Shown here piece by piece: positions 9,313 through 17,783 of a stretch of 44,514 nt of DNA (positions within the stretch are counted from its first letter, which is position 1; each line of letters starts with the position of its first letter). Position numbers and translations under genes: made by a program. A model generated the notes under the pieces. That model was not told the DNA's origin, made no database searches, and saw only the letters and a list, made by a program, of their open reading frames with translations. Origin of the DNA: an uncultured Clostridium sp. (GTDB taxonomy: Bacteria > Bacillota > Clostridia > Lachnospirales > Lachnospiraceae); assembly GCA_947178445.1 (NCBI GenBank), contig CAMWYJ010000025.1, positions 1 through 44,514 of the forward strand. Direction: 5' to 3'.

Positions 9313-9366
9313 ACTCTCTTCCTCACAAATTATTCTAATTGTAAAACTCCTTATTTCCAAAACCTA

Positions 9367-9507
9367 GTTGTACAATATAGACAATATTGCAAGCAGGGTA
9401 CTTTGGAGCCGTCGGTACTTAGGTGCCGTATTTTGGCACCTTATGTACCGTTACGAGCGACAAGTAGTGCAAACGTGCCCTGCGGCAAATTGTCTATATT
9501 GTACAAC
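9367..9507. repeat. Palindromic MITE-like element, copy A
   Basis: This 141-bp element is bounded by a perfect 19-bp inverted repeat: GTTGTACAATATAGACAAT at 9367-9385 and its complement at 9489-9507. Inside is a nested hairpin, GGTGCC...GGCACC, flanked by GGTAC/GTACC. Ends and flanking internal parts are shared with the 11330-11550 element. No coding capacity. It lies between the mutase and isomerase genes and would form a large RNA hairpin in the transcript. Confidence 0.8.
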
Positions 9508-9536
9508 AAACGTTATAAAAAAACAGAGTTTCGCAA

Positions 9537-11264
9537 TTACACATCAATCTTACTCATCAAATCTGCAACGGTTTTCTTGAGACGTTCATCAGAATCTACC
9601 AGGCTTGTACCCTTTACCCCAATATAAAACTTAATCTTCGGCTCCGTTCCAGATGGTCTTGCACAGCACCAGTAATTGTCTTCCATATCAAAATACAGTA
9701 CATTTGACTTTGGCAAAGTAATCTCTGTCTCCTCGCCGGTTGCCAGATTCTTTGCAACCGAAGACTGGTAATCACGGAATTCCTTCACCTTCACACCACC
9801 AATTTCAGTTGGCGGATTATTGCGGAGTTTCTCCATAATTGACTTAATCTGCTCTGCACCAGTGATTCCCTTCATGGTAATCGTCTCTAATCCCTCACGG
9901 AAATATCCATACTTCTCATAAATCTCAAGCATTCCATCCCATAAGGTCTTGCCCTGTGCCTTATAGGAAGCTGCAACCTCACAAAGCATCATTACTGCCA
10001 CACAGGCATCCTTATCTCTTGCATAGGTTCCTGCAAGACAGCCATAGCTCTCCTCTAAACCAAACACATAGGAATAACTGTTATCACGCTCAAACCATTT
10101 GATCTGCTCTCCGATAAACTTAAATCCAGTCAGCACTTCAATCAGCTTCACATTGTAAGCAGCCGTTAAAACATCTGCCATATTGGTTGTTACAATGGTC
10201 TTAACCAATGCGGCATTATCCGGCAATGTACCAGTTGCTTTTCTCTCTCTCAAAATATACTCGGCAATGAGCATACCGGACATATTCCCGGTAAAGCTTA
10301 CATATTCTCCTGTCTTTGTATCCTTTGCATACACACCAAGACGGTCTGCATCCGGATCTGTTGCGAGCACAATATCGGCATCTACTTCCTTTGCAAGCTT
10401 TAATGCAAGCTCAAATGCCTTCGGATCCTCCGGATTCGGATAAGACACTGTCGGGAAATTGCCATCAGGAAGCTCCTGCTCCTTTACTACATATACATTC
10501 TTAAAACCTAACTCCTTTAACACGTTACGCACTGGAAGATTACCGGTTCCGTGGAGTGGTGTATAGACAATCTTGATATCTTCTGCCATCTTCGCAATCA
10601 CTTCCGGATGAATGGACTGTGCCTTTAGCTGTTCCATATACTTTGCATCCATAGACTCATCAATGACATTGTAAAGACCAGCCTTCGTTGCCTCCGCCTC
10701 ATCCATGGTAGTCACTTCATTGTAATCTGTAACCTTGGCAACCTCTGCTAAAATATTCTTATCATGAGGAGGTGTAATCTGCGCACCATCCTCCCAGTAA
10801 ACTTTATATCCATTATACTCTGCCGGATTGTGGCTTGCCGTAATCACGATACCGGCAATACACTTTAATTCCCTGACAGCAAAAGAAAGTTCCGGTGTCG
10901 GTCTTAAAGAAGGAAAAATATATGTTTTAATTCCGTTTGAGTTCAGACACAAAGCTGCTTCCTTTGCAAACTCCGGTGACATTCTTCTGGAATCATACGC
11001 AATTGCCACACCCTTTTCCTGTCCATTCTGTGATTTTACATAATTTGCAAGACCCTGGGTAGCCTTTCTCACAGTATAAATGTTCATACGGTTTGTACCT
11101 GCCCCAATGACACCACGAAGTCCACCAGTACCAAACTCTAACTCTCTATAGAAGCGATCCTCAATCTCTTTCTCCTCTCCTTCTAATGCCCGAAGTTCTG
11201 CTTTTGTCTCCTCATCAAAATAAGGATTTGCAAGCCACTCCTTATACTCTTCCATGTAACCCAT
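9537..11264 (-). CDS. Phosphoglucomutase/phosphomannomutase
   Basis: The 575-residue alpha-D-phosphohexomutase shows all four family landmarks: ELEFGTGGLRG near residue 43, the phosphoserine loop TASHNPAEYNGYK (Ser144), the metal loop DPDADRLG near residue 305, and the phosphate-binding RPSGTEPKIKFY near the end, with sugar loop GLEESYG between. It is the long PgcA-type form of Firmicutes. Given its place between the esterase and manA genes, its main job here is probably mannose-1-phosphate to mannose-6-phosphate, although this family often also handles glucose phosphates. The ATG at 11264 follows AGGAGG by ten bases. Confidence 0.92.
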   Translation of the reverse strand: MGYMEEYKEWLANPYFDEETKAELRALEGEEKEIEDRFYRELEFGTGGLRGVIGAGTNRMNIYTVRKATQGLANYVKSQNGQEKGVAIAYDSRRMSPEFAKEAALCLNSNGIKTYIFPSLRPTPELSFAVRELKCIAGIVITASHNPAEYNGYKVYWEDGAQITPPHDKNILAEVAKVTDYNEVTTMDEAEATKAGLYNVIDESMDAKYMEQLKAQSIHPEVIAKMAEDIKIVYTPLHGTGNLPVRNVLKELGFKNVYVVKEQELPDGNFPTVSYPNPEDPKAFELALKLAKEVDADIVLATDPDADRLGVYAKDTKTGEYVSFTGNMSGMLIAEYILRERKATGTLPDNAALVKTIVTTNMADVLTAAYNVKLIEVLTGFKFIGEQIKWFERDNSYSYVFGLEESYGCLAGTYARDKDACVAVMMLCEVAASYKAQGKTLWDGMLEIYEKYGYFREGLETITMKGITGAEQIKSIMEKLRNNPPTEIGGVKVKEFRDYQSSVAKNLATGEETEITLPKSNVLYFDMEDNYWCCARPSGTEPKIKFYIGVKGTSLVDSDERLKKTVADLMSKIDV

Positions 11265-11329
11265 TTTTTCATATCCTCCTTAATATATAAATCTTAGAGA
11301 TGAACAAAACCCACCATTTCCAAAATCTA

Positions 11330-11550
11330 GTTGTGCAATATAGACAATATTACAAGCGGGGTACTTTGGAGCCGTTGGTACTTGCATTTCGTACTTGGCG
11401 AGGTATTTTCGAGCCTAGTACGAAAGTACACTTGCACACTTAGCGAGATTCCATCGAGCTTAGTGAGCATAGTGTTACATTGCTTATGTACCATTACGAG
11501 CGACAAGTAGCGAAAGCGTGCCCGGCTGTAATTTGTCTATATTGTACAAC
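11330..11550. repeat. Palindromic MITE-like element, copy B
   Basis: This 221-bp element has the same ends as copy A, with one mismatch in the 18-bp inverted repeat (11330-11347 and 11533-11550). The outer internal parts also match copy A, with GTACTTTGGAGCCGT and TTACGAGCGACAAGTAG shared. The centre differs: copy B carries an additional block (about 11417-11473) that is about 85-90% identical to 29861-29917. It fills most of the 326-bp gap between the esterase and mutase genes; no gene is seen there. Confidence 0.8.
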
Positions 11551-11590
11551 GAATTTCTGCGAAAACAGAATTTTGATCATGCTAATAAAA

Positions 11591-13153
11591 CTAAATACTA
11601 AACGGCACCAATGGCAAATCCGCATTATTATACACATTTGTCACACAGAAATTGGACCATGCATATCTTACATGAATTGGATTCTCAATCTCCGGGCTCC
11701 AAAGGGCAATCGCTTCATCACTGATGATTTCCCCCTGTGCCTCCACATAATTCTCACCGTCTCCGCTGATTTCAAACCCATAAAGCTTCTCTGGCTTTTC
11801 TCTCCGTTCCTTCCATCCAACAACAGCTTTATTTTCCTCCGTCATACGGTCAGCATATCTCCACAAATGAATGCCGCCATAGGTGCTGTGGAAATGTACA
11901 ATCATCTTACCGTCCTGATATTCCACGTTTTCTATTCCCATCGCATCATACTGCTTAATTCTTCCATAGGTCTTGCCAAGAACCTGCAATGCAAGACGCT
12001 CACCTGGAATCGTTTTATCCGTTGGATGAAGATTGTCATACTCTCCACAATCAATAATAACTGCCATATGGGTCCGCTTATTGTCCTTCGTTACCTGCTT
12101 TTGCTGTTCTCTTAAAATGCACCAGTTTTTATCATCCTCTGCTCCATCTGCAATATACATTGGCAGCTGTGTCAGATAAAAATCAAGGTCCTCATCCTCA
12201 AAAACCTCTCTCCACTGTTTAATGACCATGGAGTTTAACTTACCATAAAAGCGGGAGCGCCCCTCATCCGACTCCCCCTGGTAATAGATAAAGCCCCGCA
12301 GTCCATAAGGTGCAACCTGCTTCACCATGGTCTCATAAAGACCGCACGGACGGTACGGAGATTTTTTACCCATCGGCGGCTCCCACGGATTATTTCCTAA
12401 CTTCTCACAAAGCTCACCCCACTGGATATCCGGTTTTTCTGCCCTGAGCACATCCGCCTTGGCATCCCATTCCTTCACCTCTTTATTGAAGGCCTCAAGC
12501 TCAGCCTCATATTCCTCATCGGACTTACTATCGATAATTTTCTGAAAATCCATAAAAGTTGCAAACGCACCCGGCTCCGTGCGAACCATTTCCTCACTCA
12601 TCCAGCAAAGAGCAGAGGTACCACCCCAGTAGCAGTCAATAATCCCAATTGGAACTCTCAACGCATCACATAATTTATTTGCAAAATAAAATGCAACGGC
12701 TGACATTGTATCACATACCGAACCTTTCATTAACTGCCAGCCCGTCTTCTCATATTCTTTTTCAAAATTATCATCGATATAAGAAAGCTTTGGTACATTG
12801 AAAAAGCGAATAGACTCCCTGTTTACCTGTGCGGATATCGCTTTTCCATCATCACTGTTTTGAAGCTCCAGCTCCATATTAGACTGTCCGCCTGCAAACC
12901 ACACTTCACCAATTAAAATATTCTGAATATGAATCTTCTCTTCCTTACATGTGATATCCATGGTGTATGGTCCACCTGCATCAATTGCTGCCAGCTTAAT
13001 TCTCCACTTGCCATCCTCTACATCTGCAATATATGTCCGGCGCAAGAACTCAATCTCAACAGCCTCTCCGTCTACACCTTCACCCCAGATATAATTTTCC
13101 TTATTTCTCTGTAGTACCATGTTGTCACCAAATATCGGTGCTAACTTTAACAT
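11591..13153 (-). CDS. SGNH/sialate O-acetylesterase-type carbohydrate esterase (probable mannan acetylesterase)
   Basis: The 520-residue esterase has an N-terminal beta domain (about 1-78) and an SGNH hydrolase core. The core shows GGQSNME (nucleophile Ser91), WGGTS (176-180), YYQGES (290-295) and the Asp/His block DNLHPTDK (His376). A C-terminal domain ends NVYNNADLPLVPF. This is the layout of the sialate O-acetylesterase family. No signal peptide is visible, so it would act inside the cell on imported acetylated manno-oligosaccharides, or leave by an unseen route. The family resembles the one to which CE17 mannan 2-O-acetylesterases were assigned, but assignment to CE17 is inference from context. 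The ATG at 13153 follows GGAGG; the longer reading from 13219 lacks a ribosome site. Confidence 0.87.
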   Translation of the reverse strand: MLKLAPIFGDNMVLQRNKENYIWGEGVDGEAVEIEFLRRTYIADVEDGKWRIKLAAIDAGGPYTMDITCKEEKIHIQNILIGEVWFAGGQSNMELELQNSDDGKAISAQVNRESIRFFNVPKLSYIDDNFEKEYEKTGWQLMKGSVCDTMSAVAFYFANKLCDALRVPIGIIDCYWGGTSALCWMSEEMVRTEPGAFATFMDFQKIIDSKSDEEYEAELEAFNKEVKEWDAKADVLRAEKPDIQWGELCEKLGNNPWEPPMGKKSPYRPCGLYETMVKQVAPYGLRGFIYYQGESDEGRSRFYGKLNSMVIKQWREVFEDEDLDFYLTQLPMYIADGAEDDKNWCILREQQKQVTKDNKRTHMAVIIDCGEYDNLHPTDKTIPGERLALQVLGKTYGRIKQYDAMGIENVEYQDGKMIVHFHSTYGGIHLWRYADRMTEENKAVVGWKERREKPEKLYGFEISGDGENYVEAQGEIISDEAIALWSPEIENPIHVRYAWSNFCVTNVYNNADLPLVPFSI

Positions 13154-13286
13154 CCCCAATTCCTCCTTATCCCTTTTTATTCCCTTCCCAAACCAGGCAA
13201 AACACACTTTAGGGTTCATACTATTTATATTGTAAGCCTTTATTGTATTTCACGCAAGATAAAATCACCAGAATCCTTAATATACA

Positions 13287-13348
13287 AAGGAACCGCCGCA
13301 TGCCTGTAGATTCTTTCTGCCCAAATCTACACCCTACGGCAATTCCTT
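13287..13348. repeat. Nested hairpin between the GH130 and esterase genes
   Basis: AAGGAA/TTCCTT encloses GCCG/CGGC, which encloses GTAGATT/AATCTAC (13305-13311 and 13323-13329), all concentric. There is no T-run after it on the minus strand, so it is more likely an RNA-processing or stability element than a terminator. Confidence 0.55.
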
Positions 13349-13360
13349 CAAACATTTCTT

Positions 13361-14536
13361 TTATTTCTCGTTCTTTAGATATTCTAAATTCTTAGCAATC
13401 AGGTCACATCTTTGTTTTACACAAAGAACGGAACGCAGCGGATCTTCTGGTGTATTAAATACAAAATCAATCAGCTTGTCCACTGTTGTAGTTGCAACAT
13501 GCAATCTTGTATCAGATGATGCATAGTATATAAATACTTCCTTATTCTCATTTACAATCGCACCATTGGTGAATACCACATTCGATACATCTCCAACCCG
13601 CTCCTCACCCTGAGGTGCAATCAGATAACCGGATGGCTCTGCAATCACCTTCGTTGGATCCTTCAAATCCGTAGCAAATGCATAGACGACATAGCGAAGC
13701 CCGGCTGCTGTATTACGAACGCCATGTGCAATATGAATAAATCCTTTATCTGTCTTAATCGGGGTTGCACCGGCACCATTCTTAGCCTCTGTAATGGTAT
13801 GATATTTACGCTTACTCGTAATAATCTCCTCTTCAATGACAGCATGTGTGATGTCTTCACAAAGACCAAATCCGACTCCTCCACCAGAACCGGTATCGAT
13901 AAAGTCATCCATCGGTCTTGTATAGAATGCATACTTACCATCCACAAACTCCGGATGAAGCACAACATTTCTCTGCTGCGGGGAATTCTTCGTTACCAGG
14001 TTATCAAGTCTCTCCCATGTCTTTAAATCTTTTGTACGGACAATACCCGCTGCCGCAACTGCTGCGGATAAATCATTCACACTTGTGTCCTTGCTCTCAG
14101 AACAGAACACACCATAAATATAACCGTCCTCGTGCTTTGTCAGTCTCATATCATATACATTCGTCTCATCCGGACATACATCATCCAAAAGAATCGGATA
14201 ATCCCAGAACCGGAAGCCGTCTACTCCGTTATCACTTTCAGCTACACCAAAAAACGATTTTCTATCATTGCCTTCAATTCTAGCCACTAAATAATACTTG
14301 CCATTCAGCTCAATTGCGCCCGCATTAAATACTGCGTTCACACCAAGACGCTCCATAAAATACGGGTTTGTCTCCGGATTCAAATCATACTTCCATGTAA
14401 GCGGAATATGTTCTGCTGTAAGAACCGGATTCTCCCATCGGTCAAAAATGCCATTATAAAAATCAGTCTTTACATTCTTCTTTGTAATTAACTTCTCATA
14501 TCTTTCATTTTCAATATAGAATCTCTCATGCAACAT
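13361..14536 (-). CDS. GH130 subfamily 1 phosphorylase (4-O-beta-D-mannosyl-D-glucose phosphorylase)
   Basis: The 391-residue cytoplasmic enzyme splits mannosyl-glucose with phosphate into alpha-mannose-1-phosphate and glucose. It opens [17 protein letters not shown] and carries [19 protein letters not shown] and [12 protein letters not shown], whose Asp129 matches the general acid of the family. The substrate call relies on this strong subfamily resemblance and on the epimerase encoded immediately upstream, which makes the substrate from mannobiose. The ATG at 14536 follows GGAGG; the nine extra codons upstream were rejected. The second GH130 in the window (28784-29806) belongs to a different subfamily. 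Confidence 0.9.
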   Translation of the reverse strand: MLHERFYIENERYEKLITKKNVKTDFYNGIFDRWENPVLTAEHIPLTWKYDLNPETNPYFMERLGVNAVFNAGAIELNGKYYLVARIEGNDRKSFFGVAESDNGVDGFRFWDYPILLDDVCPDETNVYDMRLTKHEDGYIYGVFCSESKDTSVNDLSAAVAAAGIVRTKDLKTWERLDNLVTKNSPQQRNVVLHPEFVDGKYAFYTRPMDDFIDTGSGGGVGFGLCEDITHAVIEEEIITSKRKYHTITEAKNGAGATPIKTDKGFIHIAHGVRNTAAGLRYVVYAFATDLKDPTKVIAEPSGYLIAPQGEERVGDVSNVVFTNGAIVNENKEVFIYYASSDTRLHVATTTVDKLIDFVFNTPEDPLRSVLCVKQRCDLIAKNLEYLKNEK

Positions 14537-14615
14537 CTGCGTTCCTCCTTTTAATACATTCATCCTTCGCCCCGCCCTGTTTTATTAATGGCAGAGGATG
14601 CCTCACACATAACAG

Positions 14616-15788
14616 CTAAATGCTCTTACTCCTTCTTATTACTTCTAAACACATACGCCCGTTATGGTATGGACACTTCCATGGTTCTACAATATCTTTC
14701 CTGCTGGTTGGTTTCTTATTCTCGTCAACCTCAGAGAACCATTCACTTCCCGGTCTTTCATCCACAAGGTTATCCCTGATATAACCCCATATCGCCTTTG
14801 CTGCATCTAAATATTCTGTCTTGTCCGGATTCTTCTGGTAAGCATTTAAAAATCCAACCACAGATTCTGCCTGTACCCACCAGATTCTTGTTGTATCAAC
14901 AACCCCATTCTCACATTCATTCACCAGCGAATCATCCTTATATGCCAGCTCATATACAAATTCCGTCAAGGCATTTGTAATCGGGGTTATCTTTGCCGCA
15001 ATGTCCTTGTCGCCAAGAACCTCAACGCCACGGTCCAACAACCATGTTGTCTCAATATCATGTCCATAAGACTGTAAATCAATCAGGTTATTCATCTCCC
15101 GATCAAAGAACACATCCTGCCTCTTTAATTCCGGATTATAAACCTTCTCTGCAAAGATATCCAAAATACGGATCATCTTTTCCTTCACGCCTGCATCCTT
15201 CGATACTCTGTAAAGCTCTGTATATGCTTCAAATACATGTAACAATGTATTCATTGTCTTTTCTGCGATAATACCATTCTCAGAAAGCTTGTCATTCTCC
15301 ACTGGCTGGAACGTCCTGTCAAACGCTTCTAAATATCCAAACTCATCGGTACATTTTTCCTCAATCAGATTATAAATTCCCATCGCAATATCAAGTGCTT
15401 CCTGTTTTCCGCTTGCATCATAATATGATGACAGTGCATAAATGGCAAAGGCCTGATTATATGTATGTTTGGTCGTATCAAGCGGAGTACCATCATAGTT
15501 CGTGGACCAAAACACACCACCGTACTCCTTGTCCAAACAGTGGTTTACCAAATAGTCGTATGCATGGTTTGCACACACAATATCGTCTTCATTAGGGAGG
15601 GTTAAATATGAATTCGAAAAAAACCATAAAATCCGACTATTCAGTATAACACCTTTCTCAGCATCCTTGTAAAGATTCAAGTCAAAATCCTTACGTCCGT
15701 AAAAACCACCGTTTTCCTTGTCCATCAAACCAATCCAAAATGGACGAATACAATCATTTAAATTTGCCTTCACCTCATCAATAAACAT
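14616..15788 (-). CDS. Cellobiose/mannobiose 2-epimerase (AGE family)
   Basis: The 390-residue (alpha/alpha)6-barrel epimerase converts the reducing-end mannose of mannobiose to glucose. Visible catalytic segments are Arg52 (ILNSRILW), LQSYGHDIETTWL with His243 and Glu246, WWVQAE, and KCPYHNGRMC with His375. The spacing is the same as in characterised cellobiose 2-epimerases. The ATG at 15788 has GAGGTG about seven bases upstream. This is the first gene of the mannan operon on the minus strand and lies 80 bp before the GH130 gene whose substrate it makes. Cellobiose may also be a substrate. Confidence 0.92.
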   Translation of the reverse strand: MFIDEVKANLNDCIRPFWIGLMDKENGGFYGRKDFDLNLYKDAEKGVILNSRILWFFSNSYLTLPNEDDIVCANHAYDYLVNHCLDKEYGGVFWSTNYDGTPLDTTKHTYNQAFAIYALSSYYDASGKQEALDIAMGIYNLIEEKCTDEFGYLEAFDRTFQPVENDKLSENGIIAEKTMNTLLHVFEAYTELYRVSKDAGVKEKMIRILDIFAEKVYNPELKRQDVFFDREMNNLIDLQSYGHDIETTWLLDRGVEVLGDKDIAAKITPITNALTEFVYELAYKDDSLVNECENGVVDTTRIWWVQAESVVGFLNAYQKNPDKTEYLDAAKAIWGYIRDNLVDERPGSEWFSEVDENKKPTSRKDIVEPWKCPYHNGRMCLEVIRRSKSI

Positions 15789-15835
15789 GATATGCACCTC
15801 TATTCCCAAATATTAGAAAGATTCTTAGTTACTTT

Positions 15836-15859
15836 ATTATGCTATTTACTTTAAGTTAA
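15836..15859 (-). promoter_or_regulatory. Candidate promoter/operator of the epimerase-led mannan operon
   Basis: On the minus strand an extended -10 (CATAAT, 15836-15841) is directly preceded by an imperfect palindrome, TTAACTTAAAGTAAA (15845-15859). That palindrome resembles the inverted repeat upstream of the LacI gene. No good -35 is seen. A repressor on this site would block the promoter; the LacI protein is the obvious candidate. Confidence 0.4.
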
Positions 15860-15919
15860 TCTCTCAGTAATATTTTAACATTTTACCCTATGTACGTCAA
15901 GAAAATTACTTTAAAAAAT

Positions 15920-16033
15920 GCAACGGATTTTTTCATTTAATGACCATCCTGAAACCTGCCTTTTATCCCCAAAATAACAGGTTTAGACTCTCCTAATCCG
16001 GAAACAATCATTAAATGGTTAAAAATCCGTTGC
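15920..16033. repeat. Large nested palindrome in the epimerase-lacI gap
   Basis: The left arm (15920-15943, GCAACGGATTTTTTC...) and right arm (16008-16033, ...AAAATCCGTTGC) are inverted copies over about 24 bp with a small bulge. Inside, AAACCTG and CAGGTTT (about 15952-15983) form a second stem. The rest of the 726-bp gap 15789-16514 contains no credible gene, only a short GCTCC/GGAGC hairpin near 16181-16194 and AT-rich operator-like motifs. Confidence 0.65.
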
Positions 16034-16231
16034 CGCCGCTTTGTGAACAGATTGAAGCTGCCTTATTTTGGGAAGAGCACGGCATTTCGTTAAAAGGGAT
16101 AAATGGGGTTTTATTCCGTATTACTTCTTTCTGCACAAAAAGCTGCAAGACTGATAAACAGCCTTTTATGTAAGTACCCCGCTCCAACCGGAGCCGGATA
16201 TATTTTGGGGCGATTTGATAATATGCTGTCT

Positions 16232-16290
16232 TTTACTTTTTAAGTAAATTATTTAGTTTTAACTTAAATTTATTCTACACTATTAAGTAA
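16232..16290. promoter_or_regulatory. Cluster of operator-like TTAAGTAAA motifs
   Basis: TTTACTT-TTT-AAGTAAA (16232-16248) is a perfect 7-bp inverted repeat. Related half-sites TTAACTTAAA and ATTAAGTAAAA follow within 45 bp. The same motif recurs at 15845-15859 and 17669-17688, so these may be LacI-binding sites spread around the operon. The region is AT-rich, which weakens the case. Confidence 0.35.
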
Positions 16291-16408
16291 AAAAAGTCAC
16301 TATGCATTATTGCTAATTATATACATATCTTGCTTATTTTATTATGAACATAATATAATAAGCCCAGCAGGCAAACAAATATTGTGTCTGCTTTCAACCT
16401 TCAAAAAA

Positions 16409-16459
16409 AGAGTGGGTATAACACGACTCCGTCACCGGAAACAGCATAGTATCCACTCT
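16409..16459 (-). terminator. Probable terminator of the LacI-family gene
   Basis: AGAGTGG (16409-16415) pairs with CCACTCT (16453-16459), extended by wobble pairs. On the minus strand seven T follow. The loop is long, so strength is uncertain. Confidence 0.5.
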
Positions 16460-16514
16460 CATACACATTTATTCAATTCATAAAAACTCAAAAAAACGGA
16501 CACATCAAAGCCTG

Positions 16515-17519
16515 TTATAGCTTCTTCACAGAATCCCTCACATACACTTCACCGGAAACGACAATACGTCCCACAGAATATTCCGGATCATTCAATTTGT
16601 GAACAATCGTATCCACCGCACTTTTTACCATAATATCTGTCTGAACCCCAAAGGTCGTAACCTTTGGCAAGCTAAGCTCCGCATAAATATAATTATCAAA
16701 TCCAACCACGGAAATATCGCCCGGTACCTTGTAACCTAATTTCTTGAGTTTGGTAATCACATGGAATGCCACCTCATCACAATTGCAGACAAAAGCTGTT
16801 GGCATTTCTTTCGGAAAGGTTGGTTCCACATATACACCCTCCTCATCGCGATCCGGAATCACCCATTCCTCCCGTACAGGAATCCCTGCCTGTAACATCG
16901 CCTTGCAAAATCCCATATACCGATCCATAATAGAGCTGGTTGCCTCATAACTGCCGATATAGCCAATTTTCTTATGTCCCTGGGAAATCAGGTAACGAGT
17001 CATCTTACATGCGCCATACACGCCATCACTGATAATGGAATCTACTTGCATATCCTCTAACTCAAAATCCATAAAAATCAGCGGAATTTCCGTCTCCCGA
17101 ATCTTTTCAATGTAAACCTGGCTCATCTGCCCCATTATAATAATACCATCTACTTTATGATTCACCAGCACATTCGGCAAAACATTCTCTTTTTCTGCCT
17201 GCTTTGTCACAATCTCCAAAATACCAAAGTGTCCCTGGGCAGTCAACTCCATCGTAATCCGCTGATAAAGGTTAGAATAAAAGGCATCTGTACTCATGAA
17301 ATTACCGGCAACTAAAACACCAATATTATACTGCCTGTGCGCACTGTTATCCTTCAGACCTTTCGTATAAACATAGCCCAACTCTTCTGCCCGTTTTAAT
17401 ATCTTTTCCCGAACTTCTTTACTAACTCCGTCTTTTCCGGTAATTGCCTTTGATACGGTGACAGTGCTTACACCCATATCCTTCGCAACATCACTCATCG
17501 TCACATTCTTCGTTGCCAT
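16515..17519 (-). CDS. LacI-family transcriptional repressor
   Basis: The 334-residue protein has an N-terminal LacI helix-turn-helix (VTMSDVAKDMGVSTVTVSKA, about residues 5-25) and hinge, then a periplasmic-binding-protein-like sugar-sensing core. Typical core segments are GVLVAGN, DGIIIMG, GHKKIGYIG and ISVVGFDN. The ATG at 17519 is ten bases after GGAGG; the ATG at 17528 is too close to it. It lies upstream of the mannan operon in the same direction and is the likely local repressor relieved by a manno-oligosaccharide. A palindrome at its own promoter suggests autoregulation. The effector is not known. Confidence 0.92.
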   Translation of the reverse strand: MATKNVTMSDVAKDMGVSTVTVSKAITGKDGVSKEVREKILKRAEELGYVYTKGLKDNSAHRQYNIGVLVAGNFMSTDAFYSNLYQRITMELTAQGHFGILEIVTKQAEKENVLPNVLVNHKVDGIIIMGQMSQVYIEKIRETEIPLIFMDFELEDMQVDSIISDGVYGACKMTRYLISQGHKKIGYIGSYEATSSIMDRYMGFCKAMLQAGIPVREEWVIPDRDEEGVYVEPTFPKEMPTAFVCNCDEVAFHVITKLKKLGYKVPGDISVVGFDNYIYAELSLPKVTTFGVQTDIMVKSAVDTIVHKLNDPEYSVGRIVVSGEVYVRDSVKKL

Positions 17520-17635
17520 TAAAAACATTCCTCCGCATATTTTATCTATTGCATATGAACACTCCCACTCTTTTATCCATCTCCCACACGGACGACATTT
17601 TGTTATTCTATCCCAACACTCATACTATATATATT

Positions 17636-17663
17636 ATTATACCACACGAATTAAATTAATCAA
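17636..17663 (-). promoter_or_regulatory. Candidate promoter of the LacI-family gene
   Basis: On the minus strand TTGATT (17658-17663) and a consensus TATAAT (17636-17641) are separated by 16 bp, about 120 bp upstream of the start codon. Confidence 0.6.
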
Positions 17664-17668
17664 GTAAT

Positions 17669-17688
17669 TTTAAGTATTTTTACTTAAA
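17669..17688. promoter_or_regulatory. Candidate LacI operator: perfect 8-bp inverted repeat
   Basis: TTTAAGTA (17669-17676) and TACTTAAA (17681-17688) are a perfect inverted repeat with a 4-nt spacer, immediately upstream of the -35 of the LacI gene. Related motifs occur near the epimerase promoter. Confidence 0.45.
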
Positions 17689-17705
17689 TATTAAAATCAC
17701 AAAAA

Positions 17706-17744
17706 AACTGCTACTGCAACAGTCCACCTGTCACAATAGCAGTT
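17706..17744 (-). terminator. Terminator of the fructose-bisphosphate aldolase gene
   Basis: AACTGCTA (17706-17713) pairs with TAGCAGTT (17737-17744). On the minus strand a T-run follows directly. It lies 40 bp after the aldolase stop codon. Confidence 0.75.
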
Positions 17745-17783
17745 ACATCATTCTTTATTGCCATCCATGAGAAACTTTGATTC

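Noticed and set aside
9313..9360. Upstream TTG start for manA adding 16 residues
   Set aside because: No ribosome site there; the ATG at 9312 has GAGG at the right distance and gives the normal family N-terminus.
11480..12115. A 211-codon plus-strand open frame starting in repeat element B
   Set aside because: It is antisense to the esterase gene and its start lies in repeat DNA; no support as a gene.
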